From Marinospirillum sp. (GTDB taxonomy: Bacteria > Pseudomonadota > Gammaproteobacteria > Pseudomonadales > Halomonadaceae), in NCBI GenBank assembly GCA_007119985.1, contig SKOQ01000056.1, positions 1 through 21,353 of the forward strand: a DNA stretch of 21,353 nt, read 5' to 3'. The notes under the pieces were generated by a model that searched no databases, had not been told where the DNA came from, and saw nothing but the letters and a program-made list of their open reading frames with translations. The translations under genes and the position numbers were made by a program. The first letter of the stretch is position 1, and each line of letters begins with the position of its first letter. This document shows positions 1 to 6,407 of this stretch, piece by piece.

Positions 1-935
1 CGCTTGGGACGAATATCACTATAATATTCGTTTTCGATTTGCAGCAGATGGGTATTCAGCTGGCGATACTCACCGCCAACCAGCACACCGATCTTTTCAT
101 AGTCAGGGTGCGGCGTACGGATCGCCTGCTGTAAGGTAGTGACATAGTTGTCCAACGAGTTAAAACAGATTTTTAAGCTCGACTGCACTTTATTTTGGTA
201 GCCCAAATCAGACATACGCAAACTGGTGGCATAGGGATAACCAAACGTCTGATCTGCAAGCCTAGCCAGCGCCACTGATTGGCGCTCTGCAACGAAGCTC
301 TCATCTAAAACAGGGCTCGCTCCAAAAAGATAAATTAAGATCCAAGAGTAGCGACGGAAGTTGCGAATCAAACCAAAGTATTGCTCTGAACGCCAAGCAT
401 CGTTGGCAGCTTCTGCTCCCAAACCTTGCTGTTCTGCCAACAGCGGCCACAGCTCATCAGGAAAAGAAACATTGTAGTGCAGCCCAGCAATCGTCTGCAT
501 CATCCGGCCATAGCGCCAATCTAAACCATGACGATAGACTTCCTTCATCCGGCCCACTGGAGAAGTGCCATATTGGGCAATCGGGACACTCGCATTGCCC
601 TGCAAATGACAAGGCATACTGGCCGGCCAAAGAAGCTCCTGCCCCTCTAGGCGCATCAGCGTAAAGCGATGCAAATCAAGCAGGAAGTCAAGCGTGGCCT
701 CACGACTATTACACACTGGAGTAATAAACTCTAATAAGGCTTCAGAGTAATCAGTGGTGATATGTGGATGGGTTAAGGTCGATCCCAGCGCCTTAGGATG
801 AGGGCTTTGACTGATCTCACCAAGTGGCGTTGTCCGAAGAGTTTCCTTCTCTAAACCTCGACGAATAGATTGAAATAAACCCTGACGCGTCGCGTCCTCA
901 AGAGACTTGAGCTGTTGGTTGAGATGATCTGTCAC
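1..935 (-). CDS. gshA: Glutamate-cysteine ligase, N-terminal part (3' end off window)
   Basis: This enzyme joins L-glutamate and L-cysteine using ATP, the first and rate-limiting step of glutathione synthesis in the cytoplasm. About 311 codons are present, against roughly 520 for the E. coli protein, so the C-terminal third or more lies beyond the left edge. Read by eye, the translation follows E. coli GshA closely: RRGLEKETLR near residue 26, ALGSTLTH followed by TTDYSEALLEFITP, then WPASMPC, AQYGTSPVGRMKEVYR, MQTIAGLHYNVSFP, YLFGASP, YATSLRMSDLGYQNK and LQIENEYYSDIRPK at the edge. The chosen start is a GTG at 935 with an AAGG core 8-10 nt upstream. The frame stays open further upstream, but the family N-terminus fits this start. 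It follows the CBS-domain gene on the same strand after a 115-nt gap that seems to hold its own promoter. The family assignment is secure; the exact start is fairly sure. Confidence 0.95.
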   Translation of the reverse strand, partial: MTDHLNQQLKSLEDATRQGLFQSIRRGLEKETLRTTPLGEISQSPHPKALGSTLTHPHITTDYSEALLEFITPVCNSREATLDFLLDLHRFTLMRLEGQELLWPASMPCHLQGNASVPIAQYGTSPVGRMKEVYRHGLDWRYGRMMQTIAGLHYNVSFPDELWPLLAEQQGLGAEAANDAWRSEQYFGLIRNFRRYSWILIYLFGASPVLDESFVAERQSVALARLADQTFGYPYATSLRMSDLGYQNKVQSSLKICFNSLDNYVTTLQQAIRTPHPDYEKIGVLVGGEYRQLNTHLLQIENEYYSDIRPK

Positions 936-962
936 AAATAGCGCCTTTTGTAGATACAAGAG

Positions 963-990
963 CAAACAGGATGAAGACTCACCCTGTTTG
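963..990. repeat. Perfect 8-bp inverted repeat upstream of gshA
   Basis: CAAACAGG (963-970) and CCTGTTTG (983-990) are exact reverse complements separated by 12 nt. They sit 28-55 nt upstream of the gshA GTG and, if the promoter proposed next to them is right, cover about +1 to +28 of the transcript. No run of T follows the repeat in either direction, so it does not look like an intrinsic terminator. It could be an operator for a dimeric repressor or a 5'-UTR hairpin. The function is inferred only from position and symmetry. Confidence 0.45.
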
Positions 991-997
991 ACTCGGC

Positions 998-1026
998 ATC
1001 TTAGCCAGTTTCATCCGCACCAACAA
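998..1026 (-). promoter_or_regulatory. Candidate sigma-70 promoter for gshA
   Basis: On the minus strand, TTGTTG (1026-1021) is followed after 17 nt by TAAGAT (1003-998). This gives a 3/6 match at -35 and a 4/6 match at -10 with ideal spacing. The predicted start of transcription is near 991, in the gap between the CBS gene stop (1051) and the gshA start (935). It suggests gshA is not driven only from the CBS gene. The match is by eye only. Confidence 0.4.
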
Positions 1027-1050
1027 GCACTCTGCTCAGCACCAGTGCGA

Positions 1051-1467
1051 TTACATCCGACTCGGCTGCTGGCGATTGGCAAGCAGTGCCCCCAACACAT
1101 GGCTGCGTGTAATCAAACCCACAACCTTCTGCTGGGCAACGACGGGGAACACCTTGGGTTGATCAACACGCGCCATACGCTCAGCCAGATCCACTAGGCT
1201 ATCCTCAGGTCCGACACTGAGCACCTCCGTACGCATAACATCAAGCAGACTGCGCTGGGTGCTGCTGTAATAGCTCGCCTGTAACAGCTGGCACAATAAG
1301 TCATGTTCAGAAACAAAACCGATCAGCTCAGCACGCTCGTTAATGACTGGCGCACCTGGCAGTTGGTGCTCTTGTAAGAGTGCAACGGCCTCCTCAACAG
1401 AAAGCGCAGCCTGTAGCTTCAGCAAATCATGCGACATCACATCCTTAACGCGAATATGCTGGGTCAT
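1051..1467 (-). CDS. Small protein with two CBS domains
   Basis: This 138-residue cytoplasmic protein is a stand-alone CBS (Bateman) pair. The first CBS domain spans about residues 8-62 (VKDVMSHDLLKL, then a GAPVINERAELIGFVSEHDLL core). The second spans about 76-130 (VMRTEVLSVGPEDSL, then KVFPVV and VVGLITRSHVL). Such pairs usually bind adenine nucleotides (AMP, ATP, NAD or S-adenosyl compounds) and regulate another protein; no catalytic domain is fused here. The start has a strong ribosome site, AGGAGA about 6 nt before the ATG. It lies upstream of gshA on the same strand and is divergent from the EamA transporter. The ligand and partner cannot be read from the sequence. Confidence 0.9.
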   Translation of the reverse strand: MTQHIRVKDVMSHDLLKLQAALSVEEAVALLQEHQLPGAPVINERAELIGFVSEHDLLCQLLQASYYSSTQRSLLDVMRTEVLSVGPEDSLVDLAERMARVDQPKVFPVVAQQKVVGLITRSHVLGALLANRQQPSRM

Positions 1468-1596
1468 TATCTTCTCCTCTTATCTTTTCTCTTCCATCTT
1501 ATCTTTACTAAGCCAGAAGATAAAAGCAAGTACACGCTGACAGTTAGCATTGTTTATACTGCACCTCTTCCACTGACCTTCCTTCAGGACGAGAGC
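1468..1596. promoter_or_regulatory. Divergent intergenic region between CBS gene and EamA gene
   Basis: This 129-nt gap must carry the promoters of both divergent genes. It is A+T rich and holds two copies of TTATCTT and one inverted copy, AAGATAA, in a pyrimidine-rich tract just upstream of the CBS gene. On the plus strand TATACT near 1555 is a possible -10 for the transporter, but I find no convincing -35. On the minus strand TTGCTT followed by TAAAGAT is a weak candidate for the CBS gene. An open frame runs from 1429 through this gap into the transporter, but it is incidental. Confidence 0.3.
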
Positions 1597-2502
1597 ATGA
1601 TCTACCTTTGGGCCGTTACCCTGTTATGGGCCTTTTCTTTTAGCCTGATTGGCGTTTATCTTTCTGCGACAGTCGATGCTTACTTTGCCGTTTTTACCCG
1701 TGCCTTGCTGGCCTCTTTGCTTTTTCTGCCTTTTCTACGCTGGAAAGGGATCAGTGTGCGCTGGCAGGCCAAGCTGATGGGAATAGGTGCGATTCAACTG
1801 GGCGTAATGTACCTCTTTCTTTATCAATCCTTCAGCTTTTTAAGCGTACCGGAAGTCCTGCTGTTCACGATATTCACACCGATTTATATCGCGTTGATGG
1901 ATGATGCTCTCCAAAGGCGCTTTACTCCTCGTTATGTCATCATTGCGTCTATCGCCGTGCTGGGCGCGGGCATTATTCGTTATAACCAGCTAAGTGCTGA
2001 GTTTCTGATCGGCTTTCTGCTCGTCCAAGGGGCCAATGCCTGCTTTGCCTTTGGACAGATCGCCTACAAACACCTAGTTCAGCAAGAACCCGAGCAGGCG
2101 CCACTTTTTTCAGGCATCCACACCTTTGGTTATTTTTATCTAGGCGCTTTGTTGGTTTCCCTGCTCGGTTTACTGCTCTTTGGGGATAGTACGCGATTAC
2201 CCACCCAAACCATCGAATGGAGCATTCTGCTCTGGCTCGGTCTGGTGGCCTCAGGTTGCGGCTACTTTCTCTGGAACAAGGGCGCGGCTTTGGTCGATAC
2301 CGGTGTCCTTGCCGTCATGAACAATCTGTTAATTCCAGCCGGCCTGCTAGTCAACCTGCTGATCTGGAGTCGTGAGGTCGATCTGCTACGGCTGAGCCTT
2401 GGCTGTCTCGTGATGCTGGGCGCGCTGCTTCTGAATCACTATTGGGCGCGAGCCCAAAACCATCTGGCTCAAGATACGACCAAGCACGCCGACATGCGTT
2501 AG
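1597..2502 (+). CDS. EamA/DMT-family inner-membrane transporter
   Basis: This 301-residue protein has about ten hydrophobic segments in two EamA repeats, roughly residues 1-128 and 135-282, the standard drug/metabolite transporter layout. Recognisable features are the N-terminal WAFSFSLIGVYL helix, the FTRALLASLLFLPFLRW segment, TIFTPIYIALMD at the end of the fourth helix region, and a second repeat with ASGCGYFLWNKGAALVDTGVLAV and LLIPAGLLVNLLIW. The pattern resembles the carboxylate/amino acid/amine exporter branch, but the substrate is unknown. A longer frame starts at 1429 but runs back into the CBS gene. I chose ATG 1597 because it has AGGA 7 nt upstream and begins exactly at the first membrane helix. 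It is divergent from the CBS gene and not clearly coupled to the barrel gene 95 nt downstream. Confidence 0.88.
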   Translation: MIYLWAVTLLWAFSFSLIGVYLSATVDAYFAVFTRALLASLLFLPFLRWKGISVRWQAKLMGIGAIQLGVMYLFLYQSFSFLSVPEVLLFTIFTPIYIALMDDALQRRFTPRYVIIASIAVLGAGIIRYNQLSAEFLIGFLLVQGANACFAFGQIAYKHLVQQEPEQAPLFSGIHTFGYFYLGALLVSLLGLLLFGDSTRLPTQTIEWSILLWLGLVASGCGYFLWNKGAALVDTGVLAVMNNLLIPAGLLVNLLIWSREVDLLRLSLGCLVMLGALLLNHYWARAQNHLAQDTTKHADMR

Positions 2503-2597
2503 GTAAGCTGGTAATTCGTTTTTCAATTGTTTAATCTTTTTCATTTGACGCGTGGCGCTGATTTTGGCTGCTGCGCAACGCCATAAGGAGCTCCACT

Positions 2598-3104
2598 ATG
2601 TCATCCTGGTTTCTGCGCTGTGCGCTTTGCAGCCTACTTCTTCTGCCAACCACGGGCTCAGCGCTCAACTATGACCAGTATGATGATCTCTACGCCTATT
2701 TCAGTGGCGGCATTCACAGCTGGAGTGAGGAGGTTTCTGATGCCAGCGCGGAAGGTTTAAAGATCCGCTTTGGACAGCAGCTAACTAGCTTTGTCGGCGT
2801 TGAAGCCCAGTTGGCCTTCGGCGGTTCAGATGAAGAGGTCTCACTTGATCGCCTCTTCGGGCTCTATGGCAAGTTTGGTTTACCACTGAACTACTTCATG
2901 CCCTACGCCAAGGTCGGGATGACCTCTGTGTCACTCAGCGATGGCGATAACACCCGCTCTGACTTTGAATTCGGCTACGGTGTCGGAGCCGAGCTGAATA
3001 TCACCCGCCAATTCTTTATTGATCTTGAGTATATGCGTTATCTTGAGACCGATGATGTTGACATGGATGCCTTTACTCTCAGCCTGGGCTACCGTTTAAG
3101 ATGA
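2598..3104 (+). CDS. Small outer-membrane beta-barrel protein (OmpA-like/porin family fold)
   Basis: This 168-residue precursor begins with a signal peptide (one Arg, then a Leu-rich core, ending near LLLLPTTGSA about residue 22). The mature part alternates short amphipathic strands and acidic turns: AYFSGGIHSW, LKIRFGQQL, FVGVEAQLAFGG, LFGLYGKFGLPL, FMPYAKVGMTSVSL, FEFGYGVGAELNI, FFIDLEYMRYL and FTLSLGYRLR. This is what an eight-stranded barrel of the OMP_b-brl type looks like. The start has AAGGAG 7 nt upstream. No exact family member is recognised and the role is unknown. Its TGA overlaps the ATG of nadK (ATGA at 3101-3104), so the two are probably translated in a coupled way even though they act in different compartments. 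Confidence 0.82.
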   Translation: MSSWFLRCALCSLLLLPTTGSALNYDQYDDLYAYFSGGIHSWSEEVSDASAEGLKIRFGQQLTSFVGVEAQLAFGGSDEEVSLDRLFGLYGKFGLPLNYFMPYAKVGMTSVSLSDGDNTRSDFEFGYGVGAELNITRQFFIDLEYMRYLETDDVDMDAFTLSLGYRLR

Positions 3105-3991
3105 AAAAAACCGGATTTAAAAACATAGGTTTAATAGGCCGCTTAGGCAGTACGCGTGTTGTCGATACACTCAAACGCCTGATGCATTTTCTTTCTGAGC
3201 GTCACTATCAAGTCATCGTGGAAGATCAAACCGCCACGGTCATCCTTGGGCATGGCTTCCAAGAAGCCAATCGCAAGATGCTCGCGGAAATTTGTGATCT
3301 GGTGATCGTCGTTGGCGGTGATGGCAGTCTTCTTGGCGCAGCGCGGGCGATGGCCAAAACTGGCGTGCCCGTACTCGGCGTCAACCGTGGGCGTTTGGGC
3401 TTTTTAACCGACATCAGCCCGGATGATCTCGAAGAAAAGGTCGAGGAAGTGCTCAACGGCCAGTACATAGCTGAACGGCGTTTTCTACTGGATGCCGAAA
3501 TCTATCGTGAAGGTGAGCCCATCGGTACCGCAGATGGCCTGAATGATGTCGTGCTCCATCCAGGTAAATCAGCGCGAATGATCGAGTTTGATCTGTATAT
3601 TGAAGGACAGTTTGTTTACAACCAGCGTTCAGATGGCCTGATTGTCTCTACCCCAACTGGCTCCACCGCCTATGCCCTCTCTGGTGGTGGCCCCATTATG
3701 CATCCCAAGCTTGATGCACTGGTACTGGTGCCGATGTTCCCTCACACCCTCTCCAGCCGCCCGATTGTGGTTGATGGCAGCAGCGAAATCAAAATTCTGG
3801 TCAGCACCAACAACACCACCTATCCGCATATTTCCTGCGATGGTCAAACACATTTAGTCACTAAGCCAGGCGATGTTATTTATATTCGCAAAAAGCCCCA
3901 TAAACTCAAACTGATTCATCCTGTGGGCCATGATTTTTATGACATTTGCCGCAGCAAACTGGGCTGGAACTCTCAACCCAGCAACTATTAA
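3101..3991 (+). CDS. nadK: NAD kinase
   Basis: This cytoplasmic enzyme phosphorylates NAD to NADP using ATP. The 296 residues match the usual length of the bacterial family and all hallmark motifs are present: GGDGS at 72-76 with the catalytic Asp74, LGVNRGRLGFLTD near 92-104, LNDVVLHPGK at 147-156, MIEFDLYI at 160-167, TPTGSTAY at 184-191, SGGGPI at 194-199, and VPMFPHTLSSRP near 210. The wording is closer to Pseudomonas NadK than to E. coli, for instance VLHPGKSARMIEF and CDGQ. There is no good Shine-Dalgarno before the ATG, in keeping with translational coupling to the barrel gene, which it overlaps by 4 bp. A 109-nt gap without a terminator separates it from the phosphatase, so the three genes may share a transcript. 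Confidence 0.96.
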   Translation: MKKTGFKNIGLIGRLGSTRVVDTLKRLMHFLSERHYQVIVEDQTATVILGHGFQEANRKMLAEICDLVIVVGGDGSLLGAARAMAKTGVPVLGVNRGRLGFLTDISPDDLEEKVEEVLNGQYIAERRFLLDAEIYREGEPIGTADGLNDVVLHPGKSARMIEFDLYIEGQFVYNQRSDGLIVSTPTGSTAYALSGGGPIMHPKLDALVLVPMFPHTLSSRPIVVDGSSEIKILVSTNNTTYPHISCDGQTHLVTKPGDVIYIRKKPHKLKLIHPVGHDFYDICRSKLGWNSQPSNY

Positions 3992-4071
3992 CCAGTGCTG
4001 ATGATCACTCAACAGTGTCCATCACTTCTGAGTCGTCCATCCGGTGTGCCGCCCGCCTAGGAGAGCAGTGG

Positions 4072-4104
4072 ATGAGTAGAAATAACAGAAGAGGCCCAGC
4101 ATGA
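4072..4104 (+). CDS. Candidate 10-codon leader ORF upstream of the phosphatase
   Basis: ATG 4072 begins a reading frame for MSRNNRRGPA whose TGA (4102-4104) overlaps the phosphatase ATG (4101-4103) in an ATGA junction. Its ribosome site is strong: AGGAG at 4059-4063 with an 8-nt spacer. The phosphatase has only AAGAGG, 6 nt before its own ATG. The arrangement suggests that ribosomes translate this tiny frame and re-initiate on the phosphatase. The peptide is too short for homology evidence, so this remains a candidate. Confidence 0.35.
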   Translation: MSRNNRRGPA

Positions 4105-5111
4105 CTCCCCACCCGGGTTATGACTTGATCGGTGATATCCACGGCTGTGGCAACACCCTACGTCAGCTCCTTCGCCTGATGGGTTATCAACAGCGCCAAG
4201 GCTGCTGGCGTCATCCAAAAGGCCGGCAGGTGATTTTTGTTGGCGATTTGGTTGATCGTGGCCCACGCATCCGCCAGGCCCTGCATGATGCTTACGATAT
4301 GATCGCCGCAGGTCAAGCACGGATGGTGCTGGGTAACCATGAATATAATGCACTGGCCTACTTTACCGAAGATGACCAAGGTCAGCCACTGCGTGATCAT
4401 TCACCACGTCATCAGCGAGTGATTCAAGAGACACTCGATCAGTTCGCTGCCTACCCACAAGAATGGCGGGCCTTTTTAGACTGGTTTATGACGCAACCCC
4501 TGGCGATTGAAGAAGACGACTTTCGCGTCATCCATGCCTGCTGGGACCCTGAAGTCATGCCCGAATTTTTCGCGCGCTTTCCATCTGGCTGTATGGATGA
4601 AGCTTTTTTTCGTGCTTCCACCCAGCCGGGTAACCTTGCGTTCCGCATTGTCGATCGTGCGACACGCGGTACTTGGCTCAAGCTGCCAGATGGGATGACA
4701 CAAAAAAGTGGCGATGGCTTTGTGCGTGATCGTTTTCGGACGAGCTTCTGGGTTAATCAACCCCACACCTGGGGCGATGTGCTCTTTCAACCCGATCGGC
4801 TTGATCCTCAGCATGAAGGTCGTCCCCTCAGTTCAGAAGATCGCCAGCATCTGGTGCACTATCATGCTCAGCAAAAAAAGCTCTTTTTTGGCCACTACTG
4901 GTGCCAAGGCTTCCCAGCAGTCATTCGGCCACATCTCGCTTGCTTAGACTATAGTGCGGTGAAGTATGGTCGCTTGGTGGCTTATCGTTATCAAGGCGAG
5001 GCACAACTCAATGCCCGTCACTTTGTCTGGGTTGAGGTACAGCGCGATGAATTCCCTCCCTTAGATGAGCTGCGCGCGGAGATGACGGCCGAAAAAATTA
5101 AAAATATTTAA
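4101..5111 (+). CDS. Metallophosphatase of the calcineurin-like superfamily (PrpE/ApaH-like)
   Basis: This 336-residue protein carries the metal-binding blocks of the phosphoprotein phosphatase/ApaH fold near its N-terminus: GDIHG at 11-15, GDLVDRGP at 48-55 and GNHEYNA at 78-84. A later FFGHYWCQG block supplies a metal-ligand histidine. The first half resembles PrpE-type bis(5'-nucleosyl)-tetraphosphatases and serine/threonine phosphatases; the second half is longer than in those enzymes and is not recognised. A dimetal-dependent phosphomonoesterase or dinucleotide hydrolase activity is likely, but the substrate is not visible. There is no signal peptide, so it should be cytoplasmic. As I recall, a phosphatase gene also follows nadK in Pseudomonas. 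It is followed by a strong terminator and preceded by a possible leader ORF that overlaps its start. Confidence 0.85.
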   Translation: MTPHPGYDLIGDIHGCGNTLRQLLRLMGYQQRQGCWRHPKGRQVIFVGDLVDRGPRIRQALHDAYDMIAAGQARMVLGNHEYNALAYFTEDDQGQPLRDHSPRHQRVIQETLDQFAAYPQEWRAFLDWFMTQPLAIEEDDFRVIHACWDPEVMPEFFARFPSGCMDEAFFRASTQPGNLAFRIVDRATRGTWLKLPDGMTQKSGDGFVRDRFRTSFWVNQPHTWGDVLFQPDRLDPQHEGRPLSSEDRQHLVHYHAQQKKLFFGHYWCQGFPAVIRPHLACLDYSAVKYGRLVAYRYQGEAQLNARHFVWVEVQRDEFPPLDELRAEMTAEKIKNI

Positions 5112-5180
5112 ACCGCAATGAAACTTTTACAGATGACGCCCTTCTAAGTCAGTGTAGTTTCCTCATGATGATCCCTATTC

Positions 5181-5206
5181 GGCGGCCTGTTGGCCGCCTT
5201 TTTTTT
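5181..5206 (+). terminator. Strong rho-independent terminator
   Basis: GGCGGCC (5181-5187), a TGTT loop and GGCCGCC (5192-5198) form a perfect 7-bp G+C hairpin followed by eight T (5199-5206). It ends the transcript that carries the phosphatase and insulates the rhomboid operon that starts at 5297. Confidence 0.93.
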
Positions 5207-5224
5207 GTGGGCTCAATCGTTTAA

Positions 5225-5268
5225 CCTTAAGCTCCTTGCCTTAAGCGCCGCCCTCCAAAAGCGCTTTT
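5225..5268. promoter_or_regulatory. Repeats in the leader region of the rhomboid-tamB operon
   Basis: Between the terminator and the rhomboid start lie two direct copies of CCTTAAGC (5225-5232 and 5239-5246, 14 nt apart) and a perfect 12-bp palindrome AAAAGCGCTTTT (5257-5268). This is the only intergenic DNA in which a promoter for the downstream four-gene run can lie. I do not find a clear -35/-10 pair. The repeats are exact, but their role as operators is inference. Confidence 0.35.
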
Positions 5269-5296
5269 AGGCTCAGATCAGTGACGGATCTCGACC

Positions 5297-6148
5297 ATGC
5301 TTAAAATCTTTGCTCTGCCTGCTGATCAAGACCCCATGCCCTTATCACGTCGACTTTGGCGGGCAGGGATCGCGCACCGGATTCTTCCTGCCGCTTCCAA
5401 CCCCGAGCACGATTTCTGGCTGCTCAAGCCACAGGATCTTGTGCAGGCCCAACAGGTGATTATGGCGTGGCAACAAGGCGAACCAGAAAGCCCACCTTTA
5501 CAAGCGGCTCGCCGCTCTGGATGGGCCGTTGAGATCGAACAACGTTGGGTCACGCTCACCTTGATGGGTTTAGCGCTGATCGTCTCCCTCAGTTACGAAT
5601 ATCTCTGGGGCGCGGCTGTCTTTCTCAGCGTCTCCTACACCCCGATGGGGGTACAGATGGGGCAGATCGTTAGCCTGCCCCTCAGCGCCACACTCGAATC
5701 CGGCCAATGGTGGCGATTGATCAGCCCCATTTTCATTCACTTTGGCTGGATGCATCTGGTGTTTAACCTGCTATGGATGTGGGTGCTCGGTGAAGCCATC
5801 GAAAGACATCAAGGTCACTTCAGACTCGTACTACTGGTCTTGATCGCCGCACTCGTCTCTAACACAGCTCAATTTATGGTCAATCAATCGAGCCAGTTTG
5901 GTGGCCTGTCCGGCGTGATTTATGCTTATTTAGGGTACACTTGGCTGCTCAGCCGCCGCCTACCACGCTCTGGTCTGGAGATCCCTTCAGCACTGGTGGC
6001 CTTTATGCTGGGCTGGATGCTACTGGGGATGACCCCCTGGGCACAGAGTTTCGGCCTCAACATGGCCAATGAAGCCCACTTAGGCGGGCTGATCGCTGGC
6101 TTGCTGTTTGCTTTACTTCCCCTGCGTTTTCATAGGAATGCATCATGA
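5297..6148 (+). CDS. GlpG-like rhomboid intramembrane serine protease
   Basis: This 283-residue inner-membrane protease cuts substrates within or next to transmembrane helices. Residues 1-70 form a soluble N-terminal domain typical of GlpG-type rhomboids (IFALPADQDPMPLSRRLW, then HDFWLLKPQDL). The helical core follows from about residue 85. The oxyanion-side motif HLVFN (His153, Asn157), the catalytic GLSG with Ser205, and the catalytic AHLGG with His261 are all intact, so it should be active. An FGGLSGVIYAYLGYTW block surrounds the serine. The start at 5297 lacks a strong Shine-Dalgarno but gives the expected N-terminus. Its TGA overlaps the DUF1315 start by 4 bp. As I recall, a rhomboid gene next to DUF1315 and downstream of nadK is also found in Pseudomonas. 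Confidence 0.93.
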   Translation: MLKIFALPADQDPMPLSRRLWRAGIAHRILPAASNPEHDFWLLKPQDLVQAQQVIMAWQQGEPESPPLQAARRSGWAVEIEQRWVTLTLMGLALIVSLSYEYLWGAAVFLSVSYTPMGVQMGQIVSLPLSATLESGQWWRLISPIFIHFGWMHLVFNLLWMWVLGEAIERHQGHFRLVLLVLIAALVSNTAQFMVNQSSQFGGLSGVIYAYLGYTWLLSRRLPRSGLEIPSALVAFMLGWMLLGMTPWAQSFGLNMANEAHLGGLIAGLLFALLPLRFHRNAS

Positions 6149-6399
6149 CTTTTGCTGAAATGATTGAAAAAATGTCGCCCGAAATTTATCTCGCGCTCAA
6201 GCGGGGCGTTGAACTCGGCAAGTGGCCAAATGGCCAGGCCCTGACCGCTGAGCAGCGTGAAATTAGTATGGAAGCTATTTTGCGCTATGAGGTCGTCAAT
6301 CAGGTGCCCGAAACAGAGCGCGTGGGCTATATCACGCCCAAGCCTAAAAAGAATCAACCTGCTCAGGATGATGTCAGCAGTATCAAAATTCTGCATTAG
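6145..6399 (+). CDS. DUF1315 (YeaC-like) family protein
   Basis: This 84-residue soluble protein matches the E. coli YeaC/DUF1315 pattern: a start MTFAEMIEKMSPEIYLALKR, then the family signature VELGKWPNGQALTAEQRE at about 22-39, then a helix MEAILRYEVVNQVPE. The tail is polar and ends in VSSIKILH. Its function is not established. It begins inside the last codons of the rhomboid gene (ATGA at 6145-6148) and ends 8 nt before the tamA ATG, so it is inside the operon and probably translationally coupled. Confidence 0.88.
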   Translation: MTFAEMIEKMSPEIYLALKRGVELGKWPNGQALTAEQREISMEAILRYEVVNQVPETERVGYITPKPKKNQPAQDDVSSIKILH

Positions 6400-6407
6400 G
6401 CGTCCAC

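Noticed and set aside
988..1197. Short plus-strand frame over the CBS gene end and gshA leader
   Set aside because: It is antisense to the CBS gene and has no homology or ribosome site.
1429..1596. Frame open upstream of the EamA gene that would add 56 residues
   Set aside because: It runs through the CBS gene start on the other strand. ATG 1597 has a ribosome site and starts at the first membrane helix.
3992..4071. Possible terminator after nadK
   Set aside because: Only short, imperfect stems around TGATGATCACT and no T-run. Read-through into the phosphatase is more likely.
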